Shown one piece after another: positions 56,452 to 64,000 of a stretch of 64,000 nt of DNA. The stretch covers positions 1 through 64,000 of the forward strand of contig NZ_JWLJ01000004.1 of NCBI RefSeq assembly GCF_000813985.1. The letters run 5' to 3'. Both the position numbers and the translations under genes were made by a program. Every line of letters starts with the position of its first letter. Position 1 is the stretch's first letter. Below the pieces are notes generated by a model, which was given only the letters and a program-made list of their open reading frames with translations, had not been told where the DNA came from and ran no database searches. This DNA is from Ruegeria sp. ANG-R (lineage in GTDB: Bacteria; Pseudomonadota; Alphaproteobacteria; Rhodobacterales; Rhodobacteraceae).

Positions 56452-58107
56452 CTAAACTGCATGCCATTCTGCCCCGCCGTTCTTACCGGCCTCTGGCAGC
56501 GCACGCAGCATCTCTTCGTTTCTTTTGGCGTCATGTTCCAGCGCGATCTGGTCGAACTCGGACAGGAATGCCGCAAAAGCGCTTTTCAGACCTTTCGCAT
56601 CATCGGGCAGGTTTTGGCGTGCCACGATTTCACCCCACATCGCCAACGCGCTCAACGGTGACTCAGCGGGTGCATTCCTTGGGGTGGCTGGCTGCTTTTC
56701 GGCATCATCAATGCCGATGTCGCCGGTGGACCCTTCGCCCTTCATGGACACCACACTGCTTGGTGCCAGTGAGTTTGATTCCGGTTCCGGCTCGTATTCG
56801 TCGGCAGAAGTCTCGGACTGCTCAGACAGCAAGGCCGTGATCGAAGAGACCGACACTTCGATGTCCGAAGTATCCACTGCGCCCGTCGATGGTGCCGGAT
56901 TACGTTCCGATGCTTCGGTGGAAGCCGATCCTTCCTGCTCGGGGCTCAGGACAATCAGCTCTGCGTCATCCTGATCCTCATCTTCATCGTCCATGAAGTC
57001 AAATTCATCCACGTCGGTGGCCGGATTTGCCAGGATATTCAGATCAAGCGGGTCTTCTGGCTGGTCCGAGAACAGAGCGCGCAGATCTTCCTCAGCCGGT
57101 TCGGCCTCGGTCGCCATCTCGGCGCGCAAACGTTCGGCTTCCTCCGCATCGATCCGCGCGTGCTCGGTATCATCGGTACGTCGTTCCACGCGGGCAGGGC
57201 GTACCGGGAAGCTCGTAACGACTTCGCTCTCGGCTACAGATCCGTCATCTTCCAGCGGCGCGACAAGCTTCAGCGGCGCATCGCCGGAACTTTTTTCCGG
57301 CCGCGACGGCTGCACTTTGGGTGCGTCGGACAGCGATTTGTCAATCTGATACCGGGCCAGCATATCGGCACGGCTATCCATGATCTGCTCGGTTATCTCA
57401 AGAAAGCTGTCGACCATCTTGCCACCACCGCTGCGCGACCAGAGTTCGGCATCACCCGTTTTATCGCGGGCCATGATGGCATCGCGCGCTGAGAACAGGA
57501 TTGTGCGATTGAACAGATGGCCCGCTTCACGGTTCACACGGCGTAAGACTTTTTGCCGGTCTTTCTGACCCAAAGCGTCCGCGCGCGTGATCAGCAGAAG
57601 TGACTTGTGCTGCAGGCGTTCAGGTAACGCCACCCATGTTGCGCGCTCGGTTTCCCGCCAGGCCTGGGTCGAGTGTGTGCACCACAATACGCCATTGGCC
57701 TGACCGACCGCGCGCTGCCAGACATCGGTCGAAATCTTGGGGTCCGAGATGCCGGGCGTATCGATCAGATCGACCGCCTCAAGAATGTCGGCTTCAAGGA
57801 AGATACGAATGAACTGTGCGTCGTTGACGCCGACCTGCTCGAGTTCGTCCAGTTCGATATTCTCAGTACTGCCATCGTGACGTTTGACATAAGCTGGGCG
57901 TTTGCCCCAGCTAAACCAGATCGGCGGCAGCTGAGTTGCCGTAACCTGTGTCGGCAGTGCCTGCTTGCGCAGCAGGAAGTTCATCAATGTCGATTTGCCT
58001 GCACTGAATTCCCCCATAAGCGCAAAAACGGGTTTGCGGCGGGACCACTGCTCGATGCGGTTCCAGGCCTTGGGAGAGACGAAGCGGGTTTGTGATTCTT
58101 TTACCAT
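56452..58107 (-). CDS. Dynamin-like GTPase, small partner of pair A, with acidic tail
   Basis: A GTPase of 551 residues. G1 is GEFSAGKS at 32-39, G3 DTPG at 116-119 and G4 TRAD at 174-177. The GTPase domain (1-260) matches the small GTPase of pair B, sharing the AWRETER segment. Residues about 265-485 are acidic and low in complexity (for example FMDDEDEDQDDAEL), a disordered stretch absent from pair B. The last 60 residues are helical again. Serines and threonines in the acidic region could be targets of the cluster kinase. It starts nine bases after the stop of the large partner, with GAAGAG as ribosome site. Confidence 0.85.
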   Translation of the reverse strand: MVKESQTRFVSPKAWNRIEQWSRRKPVFALMGEFSAGKSTLMNFLLRKQALPTQVTATQLPPIWFSWGKRPAYVKRHDGSTENIELDELEQVGVNDAQFIRIFLEADILEAVDLIDTPGISDPKISTDVWQRAVGQANGVLWCTHSTQAWRETERATWVALPERLQHKSLLLITRADALGQKDRQKVLRRVNREAGHLFNRTILFSARDAIMARDKTGDAELWSRSGGGKMVDSFLEITEQIMDSRADMLARYQIDKSLSDAPKVQPSRPEKSSGDAPLKLVAPLEDDGSVAESEVVTSFPVRPARVERRTDDTEHARIDAEEAERLRAEMATEAEPAEEDLRALFSDQPEDPLDLNILANPATDVDEFDFMDDEDEDQDDAELIVLSPEQEGSASTEASERNPAPSTGAVDTSDIEVSVSSITALLSEQSETSADEYEPEPESNSLAPSSVVSMKGEGSTGDIGIDDAEKQPATPRNAPAESPLSALAMWGEIVARQNLPDDAKGLKSAFAAFLSEFDQIALEHDAKRNEEMLRALPEAGKNGGAEWHAV

Positions 58108-58115
58108 AACTCTTC

Positions 58116-60116
58116 TTATGCTGCTTCGTTGCTAAGGTCTTTCAGGATGTCCCCCAGAATGTCATCACGCGACTTCTGCGGCTTCTGCTCGGTCATCTGC
58201 GCTGCGGCTTTGTCCGGGGAATGCGATATGCTGAGCAGCGTATCTTTTTGTTCGGCCATGAAGTCGGTCAGCGTCGCCCGCACGTTTTCCAGGACCGCTG
58301 CGATCTGGTTCTCCTCAATGTCCTTGGTGATCGAATTCGCCTCGGACGCGATCAGGCGCGTATAATCTGCGGCGTAGGCTTCGAACCCTTTGCGGCGTTG
58401 CCACCAGCGACGCCACCATGTGCTTTGCAGGTCGAGCGCAATTGTTCGACCAATCCCTAATGGCGGGGGTACGCGTGGCACGATCGGTGCCTCGATGTTG
58501 AATTCACCCAGATGGTTGCCCAACAGCTTCTGGTAAAGCGCTTCGACATCTGCAGCTGCCGCCGAATAAAGCGCACCCGCATCCTTGCGCATAGAGCGTG
58601 CGAAGCTGAAATAGGCCGCCTTCTGCAAGGTTCGCAGTCCGGCCGGATCGTATTGCCATGTTCCCTGTTCACCATTCTGTTCGAGATGCGAGATCAGTGA
58701 ATCCGTCGCGCGTTTGACAAAGTTCGCCTCGGCAGAGGCCAGTCGTTCCAGTACCTTATCGCGCAGTTTCGTAGTCAGTTCCGAGGCTTTCTTTTCGTAC
58801 TCGGCCGAGACCTTTGCGATGGCTTCTTCCGGCGATGCGCCATCCAGGTCCCGAACGATCCCGTCTGAGTTTGACAGCGTCTTGGCCACGGCTGTCGCCC
58901 GAATCTGGCTGGCAATGTTACGAGCCCGATGGCGGACGCGATCCAGAAGACGGGTGCCCGCGCCTTCTGCGATGCGTTCATTCATGGCGAGCAGAAGATC
59001 GGGAAGGCCCGAAAGCGCCCAGATCTTATCCAGCGACGCCGCCTGATCGCCAAATCCGGCGGCCAGATAGAAGGTGTTCAGCGCCTCACGCGATTCCTCG
59101 GTCAGAATGTCCGGGTTTCCGGTTAAAGCTGCCTCGGCCCACAAGGCGCTGCCGAAGACAACGCTGGTGCTGGTGTCAATGTTGTTCTGTTTCAGGGTGT
59201 CCTGAATACGGTCGCGTATTTCGGGCACCTGGGTGACCGGGTCCGACAGCTCATCAATCCGATTCACGAACAGGATGATCTGGCGATTCTCGAACTGAGC
59301 GATAATGCGCATCAGCGCCATATCCATAGTGGTAAGTGCCTGGCTGGCTGCCAAAACGACCACACACACCTCCGAGCCACGCAGACTGCGCAAGGTGATC
59401 TGCTCACGAACCATGAATGTATCGTTCACACCCGGTGTGTCGCAAAGCTTCAGCGAAATCGGATACTGCGGGATATCCATATACAACTCTGCCGATTTGG
59501 TTACATCGGCAAAGCGCCCCGTCTTGGGATCGATATCCGGGTCGTCCTCATCCCCGAGGCAGACATAGCGCTGGATCAGTTCGTCGTCGAAATAGTCGTA
59601 TTGATGGCTTTGCCCGAGAATCAGATCGAAGTGCTTGCCCAGACGTTCCTCGGACTTGGCCTTCATTTCTCCTATCTGACGACGGATATCATCCATTTCG
59701 TCATCGGCACCCGCCCGGTTGGCCAACTCGCCCAGACGACCGCCGCCAACCATCAGGTTGTCCCATTCCTCCTGTTCGAAGAAAGTGAACTTGGACTTGG
59801 TATCGCCTTCGGTCCGGGTGTTAATGTTCAGCGTTGTCACCACCGAGGTCCAGGGGTTTACATCAGACGGCAACAGGTTTGGCCGCCCGGCCAACAGGTT
59901 CACGATTGATGATTTTCCCGCCTTCACCTGCCCCACCATTGTAACGCTGGCGGTGAAGTTTTCCATTTTGGTCTTGAGCGTCGCGAGCCGCGCGGACGAG
60001 CGCGCATCCGCCACCTCTGTCAGTTGGTCGATCTGCGTCGTCAGCGAGGTCATTGCCTCTGTCATCTCGGACAGGGCTTCGTTCCCCACGGACAGAAGGT
60101 GGTCGTTACGCGCCAT
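58116..60116 (-). CDS. Dynamin-like GTPase, large partner of pair A
   Basis: A GTPase of 666 residues. G1 is GQVKAGKS at 62-69, G2 sits in SDVNPWTSVVT, G3 is DTPG at 226-229 and G4 NRID at 285-288. The stalk-like remainder is helical; a basic aromatic stretch (STWWRRWWQRRKGFEAY, about residues 555-575) could enter the membrane surface, as paddle regions of dynamins do. It is a paralogue of the large GTPase at 53020 (PSDVNPWT, DTPGVND, NRIDEL). GGAGG stands six bases before the ATG, two bases after the stop of the preceding small gene. Confidence 0.88.
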   Translation of the reverse strand: MARNDHLLSVGNEALSEMTEAMTSLTTQIDQLTEVADARSSARLATLKTKMENFTASVTMVGQVKAGKSSIVNLLAGRPNLLPSDVNPWTSVVTTLNINTRTEGDTKSKFTFFEQEEWDNLMVGGGRLGELANRAGADDEMDDIRRQIGEMKAKSEERLGKHFDLILGQSHQYDYFDDELIQRYVCLGDEDDPDIDPKTGRFADVTKSAELYMDIPQYPISLKLCDTPGVNDTFMVREQITLRSLRGSEVCVVVLAASQALTTMDMALMRIIAQFENRQIILFVNRIDELSDPVTQVPEIRDRIQDTLKQNNIDTSTSVVFGSALWAEAALTGNPDILTEESREALNTFYLAAGFGDQAASLDKIWALSGLPDLLLAMNERIAEGAGTRLLDRVRHRARNIASQIRATAVAKTLSNSDGIVRDLDGASPEEAIAKVSAEYEKKASELTTKLRDKVLERLASAEANFVKRATDSLISHLEQNGEQGTWQYDPAGLRTLQKAAYFSFARSMRKDAGALYSAAAADVEALYQKLLGNHLGEFNIEAPIVPRVPPPLGIGRTIALDLQSTWWRRWWQRRKGFEAYAADYTRLIASEANSITKDIEENQIAAVLENVRATLTDFMAEQKDTLLSISHSPDKAAAQMTEQKPQKSRDDILGDILKDLSNEAA

Positions 60117-60118
60117 GG

Positions 60119-60532
60119 TCAGCCTCCGGTACCAGTTGCGGCGAATTGGTCCCCTGCCCCGTCAGGCAGGCTCGCAAGCGTGTCGATACGTGCGATAAGA
60201 TCCAGAGCGTTGCCGAGAATCGCTGCCTCGGTACGCGGTGAAATCGATTCATAGGCGAAGGAATCAGCCAGAACTTCGATCGAACTGAAGCCCTCACCGT
60301 TTTCCAGACAGGCGACGCGGCGCCCTGTCGGGAACTCCTCTGATTTGCTGGCAGGCAGAGGCATTCGGGCATTGGCCAGCAGATAGCGATTGCCCGAATG
60401 CGTTCTGAGTGCGACGCCGAAACCTGTGCCGGGATGCTGGCGGTTCAGGGTTTTCAGCTCGCCAATGAAACTTTCACGGGCAAGACTGACGACGTCTTGC
60501 TCGGAAGCAGCGGATTTGATCTGGTTGGTCAC
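60119..60532 (-). CDS. Small protein of unknown function at the head of the dynamin cluster
   Basis: A soluble protein of 137 residues that I do not recognise. The frame opens earlier at a TTG (60613), but the GTG at 60532 has AAGGG eight bases before it and overlaps the stop of a possible leader peptide (GTGA), so I take it as the start. It contains a strand-rich centre (GFGVALRTHSGNRYLLANAR) and a helical end (EAAILGNALDLIARIDTL). It is two bases from the large GTPase gene and therefore co-expressed with it. Confidence 0.7.
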   Translation of the reverse strand: MTNQIKSAASEQDVVSLARESFIGELKTLNRQHPGTGFGVALRTHSGNRYLLANARMPLPASKSEEFPTGRRVACLENGEGFSSIEVLADSFAYESISPRTEAAILGNALDLIARIDTLASLPDGAGDQFAATGTGG

Positions 60533-60597
60533 GACAGAGACCCTTGTACTGGAGTTGAGCAGAAACTCGCACGGTGCCAGAAGGCAAAAAGACTCAT
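60529..60597 (-). CDS. Possible 22-residue leader peptide
   Basis: An ATG at 60597 preceded by AGGAG opens a reading frame of 22 codons (MSLFAFWHRASFCSTPVQGS..) whose TGA overlaps the GTG of the next gene as GTGA. This arrangement is typical of translational coupling. The ribosome site is only three bases from the ATG and the frame is short, so it may be chance. Confidence 0.35.
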   Translation of the reverse strand: MSLFAFWHRASFCSTPVQGSLS

Positions 60598-60692
60598 TAA
60601 CTCCTGCGCCCAATCAATTACGATTACCGCGGTGTTATTTTGACGCGAATAGGATATTTTGGCGGTTGAAATGTGGCACAATTATGGTGAAG

Positions 60693-60720
60693 TCTCATAG
60701 AAAAACCTCAACCTATGAGA
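60693..60720. promoter_or_regulatory. Inverted repeat upstream of the dynamin cluster
   Basis: TCTCATAG and CTATGAGA are exact reverse complements separated by 12 bases, about 160 bp upstream of the first gene of the minus-strand cluster. The arms suit a dimeric repressor or activator. No regulator gene is adjacent except the TetR gene beyond the tRNA, so the binder is unknown. Confidence 0.45.
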
Positions 60721-61304
60721 GAACTCCCAAGAAAACCTTGCAGTCAACGCCTGCCCTGAAGACTCTTATGCACTTGGTGGGCAATAAAATGCTGTTGGAT
60801 CCACCGATTCAGATCGAGTGCCGATATCGACTTGTATTTTAACAAAAAACTCTTCCACTCAGATAATTCTGAGCAGGAGCAGAGTGAATGTCACTTTGCT
60901 CACACGCTGTCCTTACTCAGATTTGGGTCACAATAGTCACAGTTGCAACTATTTGCGCGCCGCACAACGTATGCGAGTTTAATTGGATAGTTCGTGCGAT
61001 CGCCTAATGTCCCCATAATGGAAACAAAAAACGAAGCAAATATCTCAACTGCGTGCGAGGGATCAAATGGGTACTATTCTTGCCTCGTCCACGCAATTCC
61101 AGGCAAGTTGGATGGCTCGCAAACTTCAGCGATCAGAGGTCAAACATCCGCATCCCCCACAATTGAGGTCAGATAAAGACCCAGTTGGCATCAATTGTTT
61201 CTGATGGCGGGATAATAATCTTGTGTTCGACCCAAAATTCCCTCTCGCACTCTCTCGAAAGCTTTGCTATTCAGCGCGTCGTCGCGATGCTTCGGCATCG
61301 GATT
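60721..61304. other. Intergenic region before tRNA-Leu, no gene seen
   Basis: About 580 bases, AT-richer than the neighbouring genes, between the dynamin cluster and the tRNA. Open frames here are short, lack ribosome sites and do not resemble proteins. I found no repeat of the tRNA 3' end that would mark an integration site. Confidence 0.5.
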
Positions 61305-61389
61305 GCGGGTGTGGCGAAATTGGTAGACGCACCAGATTTAGGTTCTGGCGCCGCAAGGCGTGGGGGTTCAAGTCCCTCCACCCGCACCA
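61305..61389 (+). tRNA. tRNA-Leu (anticodon UAG)
   Basis: A class II tRNA of 85 bases. Acceptor stem GCGGGTG pairs with CACCCGC, followed by discriminator A and an encoded CCA. The D arm has TGGCGAAATTGGTAGACGCA, the anticodon arm is CCAGA-TTTAGGT-TCTGG with anticodon TAG (codon CUA and wobble), the long variable arm is CGCCGCAAGGCG, and the T arm holds GGTTCAAGTCC. All stems pair. The leucine identity follows from the anticodon and the long variable arm. Confidence 0.97.
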
Positions 61390-61437
61390 CCAATATTTCG
61401 GGGATTGCAGCGTTTGGCCGCGACAAACGCCCGGAAG

Positions 61438-62055
61438 TCAAACGCCGTAACGGGCCATAAACATGTCAACGGCCTGGTGGGCGACCTGGTCAAGCTCGCT
61501 CTGGCTGAAGCTGTTCTGGATGCCGAACGCGGCGCGACCCCATAATCTGACTTTACACAATTCCGAAAACTGCTCGGCCGCGATGTTGACGTCATCAATA
61601 ACCAGCTCTCCTTTGGCAACGGCCTTTGACAAGTACTCGGCCATCTGGCGCTGACCGTTCTGAGGCCCTGCCTCATAGAACGCCTTGCCAAGTTCAGGAA
61701 ATCTGTCGCGCTCAGCCACGCAGATACGAAAAACTTGCTGTGCAAAGTCCGAAACGAGAAATGCCGCAAGCTGAGTGGCCGCAATCGTCAGCACCTCACG
61801 CACCGGTTTGGTCTCATCGATCATCGACAGAATGCGTTCTGACATCAGTCGGCATTCGGTCTGGGCGACCTCGGTGAATAACAGGCGCTTATCAGGGAAA
61901 TAACTGTAAAGCGTCGCCTTTGACACGCCAGCGGCACGCGCGATGTCGTCGACGCTTGCACCTTCAAACCCATCCGCCATGAACACCTCTCGGGCCCCGC
62001 GCAAAACCTGGTCGAATTTACGGCCTGTACGCAGGATGGTGGCGGCTTGGGTCAT
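61438..62055 (-). CDS. TetR/AcrR-family transcriptional regulator
   Basis: A repressor of 205 residues with a TetR helix-turn-helix at about 20-65 (FMADGFEGASVDDIARAAGV, SKATLYSYFPDKRLLF) and a helical effector domain of the AcrR C-terminal type. GGAG lies five bases before the ATG. It is divergent from the AEC transporter at 62218, with 162 bp between, so the transporter is the likely target. The pattern AAACCG-N7-CAGTTT in the gap may be its operator. Confidence 0.9.
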   Translation of the reverse strand: MTQAATILRTGRKFDQVLRGAREVFMADGFEGASVDDIARAAGVSKATLYSYFPDKRLLFTEVAQTECRLMSERILSMIDETKPVREVLTIAATQLAAFLVSDFAQQVFRICVAERDRFPELGKAFYEAGPQNGQRQMAEYLSKAVAKGELVIDDVNIAAEQFSELCKVRLWGRAAFGIQNSFSQSELDQVAHQAVDMFMARYGV

Positions 62056-62089
62056 GACGTCTCCTCAAAGTGATATCCTGCAACACTAT

Positions 62090-62108
62090 AAACCGTTCAG
62101 TTCAGTTT
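62090..62108. promoter_or_regulatory. Imperfect inverted repeat, possible TetR operator
   Basis: AAACCG, seven bases and CAGTTT form a repeat with five of six matched pairs; the sequence also contains GTTCAGTTCAGTTT as a direct repeat. It lies 35 bp before the TetR start, in the shared promoter region with the AEC transporter. Assignment is tentative. Confidence 0.3.
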
Positions 62109-62217
62109 CAACGCTTTTCGCTCTGATCGCGGCTTTGGCACAAGGTTGCAGATTCAAGAGTACCTGCTGTCACGCGCCAGGTCTTGCGACCCCGGAAAAC
62201 CGTGCTAACACGTTGTC

Positions 62218-63147
62218 ATGGTCGAGATATTCCTGCGCACCCTGCCCTTCTTCGCAATTATTGGCTTGGGATTCTGGGCCGGGCGCAGTCGATTTTTTCC
62301 ACCAGAGGCGACGGCCTATCTGACCAAATTCATATTTTTCTTCGCCCTGTCAGCAATGCTGTTTCGATTTGCGGCCACCCTGCCCTTTGCCGAAATCTTC
62401 AACGGTCGGCTGATGATCGGCTATCTGATCGGAACCGTTGGCGTCTACGCAATCGCAACGATCGTCGCCTATCTGCGCGGTCTGGATATCCCTACTGCAG
62501 CGGTTGAGGCACAATGCGCGGCCATCGGCAATGTCGGATTTCTGGGTTTGCCCATGCTGGCACTTTTGTTCTCCGAGGCAGCCATAGGGCCCGTAATGCT
62601 GGTTCTGACCGTCGATCTGGTCGTGTTCTCATCATTGATAGTCATTCTGATCAATGCAGGCCGCGACGGCCGCCTGGGATTGGGAACGGTACGCCTGATC
62701 GGGATCGGGTTGTTAAAAAACCCGATGATCCTGTCGATCTCCGGTGGATTGATATGGTCAGCGCTCCGGGTGCCTGTCCCTGATCCCCTGAACGATTTCC
62801 TGACAATTCTTGGCGGCGCCGCTACTCCCGGCGCGCTGTTTGCCATCGGCGCGTCGCTGGCGGACAAATCGGCCGAGCGCATCCAGATCGCGGGTTGGCT
62901 GAGTTTTTGCAAGCTGGTCCTGCATCCGCTTTTCGTGGCGCTTATGGTGATCTGGCTGATCCCGGTCGCCCCCTTCCCCGCGATGGTCGCGATCGCTGCG
63001 GCGTCGTTGCCCGTTGCGGGGAATGTCTACATGCTTGCCGCACATTATGGCGTGGCCCCGCAACGCGTGTCTGCGGCCATCTTGCTATCGACCGTGGCCA
63101 GCATAATGACCGTTCCGTTGGTAATTGGCTGGGTCAGCGCCTTCTGA
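62218..63147 (+). CDS. AEC-family transporter (auxin efflux carrier-like permease)
   Basis: An inner-membrane transporter of 309 residues with about ten hydrophobic segments in two repeats of five. Family-typical parts are the first helix FLRTLPFFAIIGLGFWAGR, QCAAIGNVGFLGLPML with the broken helix, and PGALFAIGASLADKSAERIQ followed by KLVLHPLFVALMVIWL. Bacterial members move organic acids such as malonate, malate or similar anions. The TetR gene on the other strand probably controls it. Substrate is not readable from sequence. Confidence 0.92.
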   Translation: MVEIFLRTLPFFAIIGLGFWAGRSRFFPPEATAYLTKFIFFFALSAMLFRFAATLPFAEIFNGRLMIGYLIGTVGVYAIATIVAYLRGLDIPTAAVEAQCAAIGNVGFLGLPMLALLFSEAAIGPVMLVLTVDLVVFSSLIVILINAGRDGRLGLGTVRLIGIGLLKNPMILSISGGLIWSALRVPVPDPLNDFLTILGGAATPGALFAIGASLADKSAERIQIAGWLSFCKLVLHPLFVALMVIWLIPVAPFPAMVAIAAASLPVAGNVYMLAAHYGVAPQRVSAAILLSTVASIMTVPLVIGWVSAF

Positions 63148-63250
63148 TCTTCATCTTTTTCGGAAAACGCTCCCGCCGGAGGCACCTGCACTTTACGTCG
63201 ACGCAGCGGAGCGTTAGCCATGGCGCGGACACAACGCAAGGATAAGCTCG

Positions 63251-64000
63251 ATGGAAACCCTTTCGGAAAACGCCTGTTTTGGTGGTGTGCAGGGCGTCTA
63301 CCGCCACACCTCCTCGGCGTGCAGATGTGATATGACATTCGGTCTGTTTCTTCCCGCCGAAGCCAAGGACGGTCCCGTTCCTGTTCTGTGGTATCTGTCG
63401 GGCCTGACGTGCACCCATGAAAACGCCATGACCAAGGCAGGTGCGCAGGGCTGGGCCGCTGAGCAAGGTATTGCGCTGGTGTTTCCCGATACCTCTCCAC
63501 GTGGCGAGGGTGTGGCAGATCACGAAGACTACGACCTGGGGCAGGGCGCTGGATTCTATGTCAATGCCACTCAAAAGCCCTGGGCGCCGCATTTCAATAT
63601 GTGGGACTATGTGGCCGAAGAGCTACCCGATCTTCTGGCTGAGAGATTTGCGATTGATACGGATCGGCAGGCAATCACCGGCCATTCCATGGGCGGGCAT
63701 GGTGCCCTGACGCTTGCGATGAACCTGCCGGGGCGCTACCGCTCGGTTTCGGCCTTCTCGCCGATTTCAAACCCGATGGGTGCGGATTGGGGCCGCAAAC
63801 AGCTCAGCGCATATCTTGGCGACGATGAATCGGCATGGGCCAAACATGACGCGTCCGCGATGATGAAAAGCGCGGGCTTCGACGGCCCCGTCCTGATCGA
63901 CACCGGTGCCGATGATCAGTTCATGGATCTGTTGCGCCCGGAAGCGCTGGCGCAGGCGATTGCTGAGCGTCGCCAGCAAGCCACATATCGCCTGCAGCCG
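63251..64000 (+). CDS. fghA: S-formylglutathione hydrolase (3' end outside the window)
   Basis: A serine esterase that hydrolyses S-formylglutathione to formate and glutathione in formaldehyde detoxification. The first 250 residues are in the window; about 28 more, including the catalytic histidine, should follow. Seen are YLSGLTCTHENAM, the active-site serine in GHSMGGHGA, the acid in TGADDQF and FSPISNPMGADWGRKQ, all characteristic. AAGGA precedes the ATG by about eight bases. Formaldehyde could come from methylated compounds common in the sea. Its usual partner, the glutathione-dependent formaldehyde dehydrogenase, may be next door outside the window. Confidence 0.95.
   Translation, partial: METLSENACFGGVQGVYRHTSSACRCDMTFGLFLPAEAKDGPVPVLWYLSGLTCTHENAMTKAGAQGWAAEQGIALVFPDTSPRGEGVADHEDYDLGQGAGFYVNATQKPWAPHFNMWDYVAEELPDLLAERFAIDTDRQAITGHSMGGHGALTLAMNLPGRYRSVSAFSPISNPMGADWGRKQLSAYLGDDESAWAKHDASAMMKSAGFDGPVLIDTGADDQFMDLLRPEALAQAIAERRQQATYRLQP

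Noticed and set aside
60721..61304. Integrated element boundary next to tRNA-Leu
   Set aside because: No integrase, no repeat of the tRNA end, and no phage or plasmid genes were seen.
61185..61460. Open reading frame crossing the tRNA-Leu gene
   Set aside because: It reads through a perfectly folding tRNA and has no ribosome site or protein-like features.

Overview
The window looks like a chromosome segment of a marine alphaproteobacterium of the Roseobacter group (Rhodobacterales). The evidence is GC-rich coding DNA, the protein relatives recognised from memory (for example a PhnY-like aldehyde dehydrogenase, monomeric isocitrate dehydrogenase, a glutathione-dependent formaldehyde enzyme, and a type I secretion locus with an RTX-like substrate), and frequent overlapping ATGA/TAATG gene junctions. 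No search could be run, so all names rest on motifs and remembered family sequences.

Layout. 1-5855: the start of a large secreted adhesin, a beta-propeller/RTX/dockerin-like secreted protein, and a type I secretion adaptor and ABC exporter. 6280-13964: surface-polysaccharide genes (wbpA-, wecB/wbpI-, wbpB- and wbpE-like plus a GT4 glycosyltransferase) that would make a 2,3-diamino uronic acid sugar nucleotide, followed by a UDP-glucuronate 4-epimerase-like enzyme. 14105-19164: an aldehyde dehydrogenase, an AhpD-like protein, a polar amino-acid ABC importer and a creatininase-family hydrolase. 19398-22403: a TetR regulator, an FAD monooxygenase with a clear palindromic operator, and the decayed remains of a second copy with its own degraded operator. 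22832-35155: a dipeptide-type ABC importer with two binding proteins, a LuxR regulator with a degenerate receiver domain, and a divergent operon of aminotransferase, malate-CoA ligase (mtkA, mtkB) and hydroxyacid dehydrogenase that resembles part of the serine cycle. 35292-44453: tex, a DUF4173 membrane protein with its two-component pair, a TPR protein and monomeric isocitrate dehydrogenase. 61305-64000: tRNA-Leu(UAG), a TetR regulator with a divergent AEC-family transporter, and the start of fghA.

The most unusual part is 44839-60597, a run of twelve genes on the minus strand. It encodes four dynamin-like GTPases arranged as two large/small pairs that look like copies of each other, a roadblock/LC7-like protein, two proteins I cannot identify, a transmembrane Ser/Thr kinase with a PDZ-like periplasmic end, an FHA protein with a long acidic region, a PP2C phosphatase, and two related secreted proteins that join a LysM peptidoglycan-binding domain to a solute-binding domain. 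The kinase/FHA/phosphatase trio is the one known from type VI secretion control, but no secretion gene is present. I infer an envelope-linked phospho-signalling system that controls membrane-remodelling GTPases. Its trigger and output are unknown.

No CRISPR array, prophage, integrase or insertion sequence was seen.
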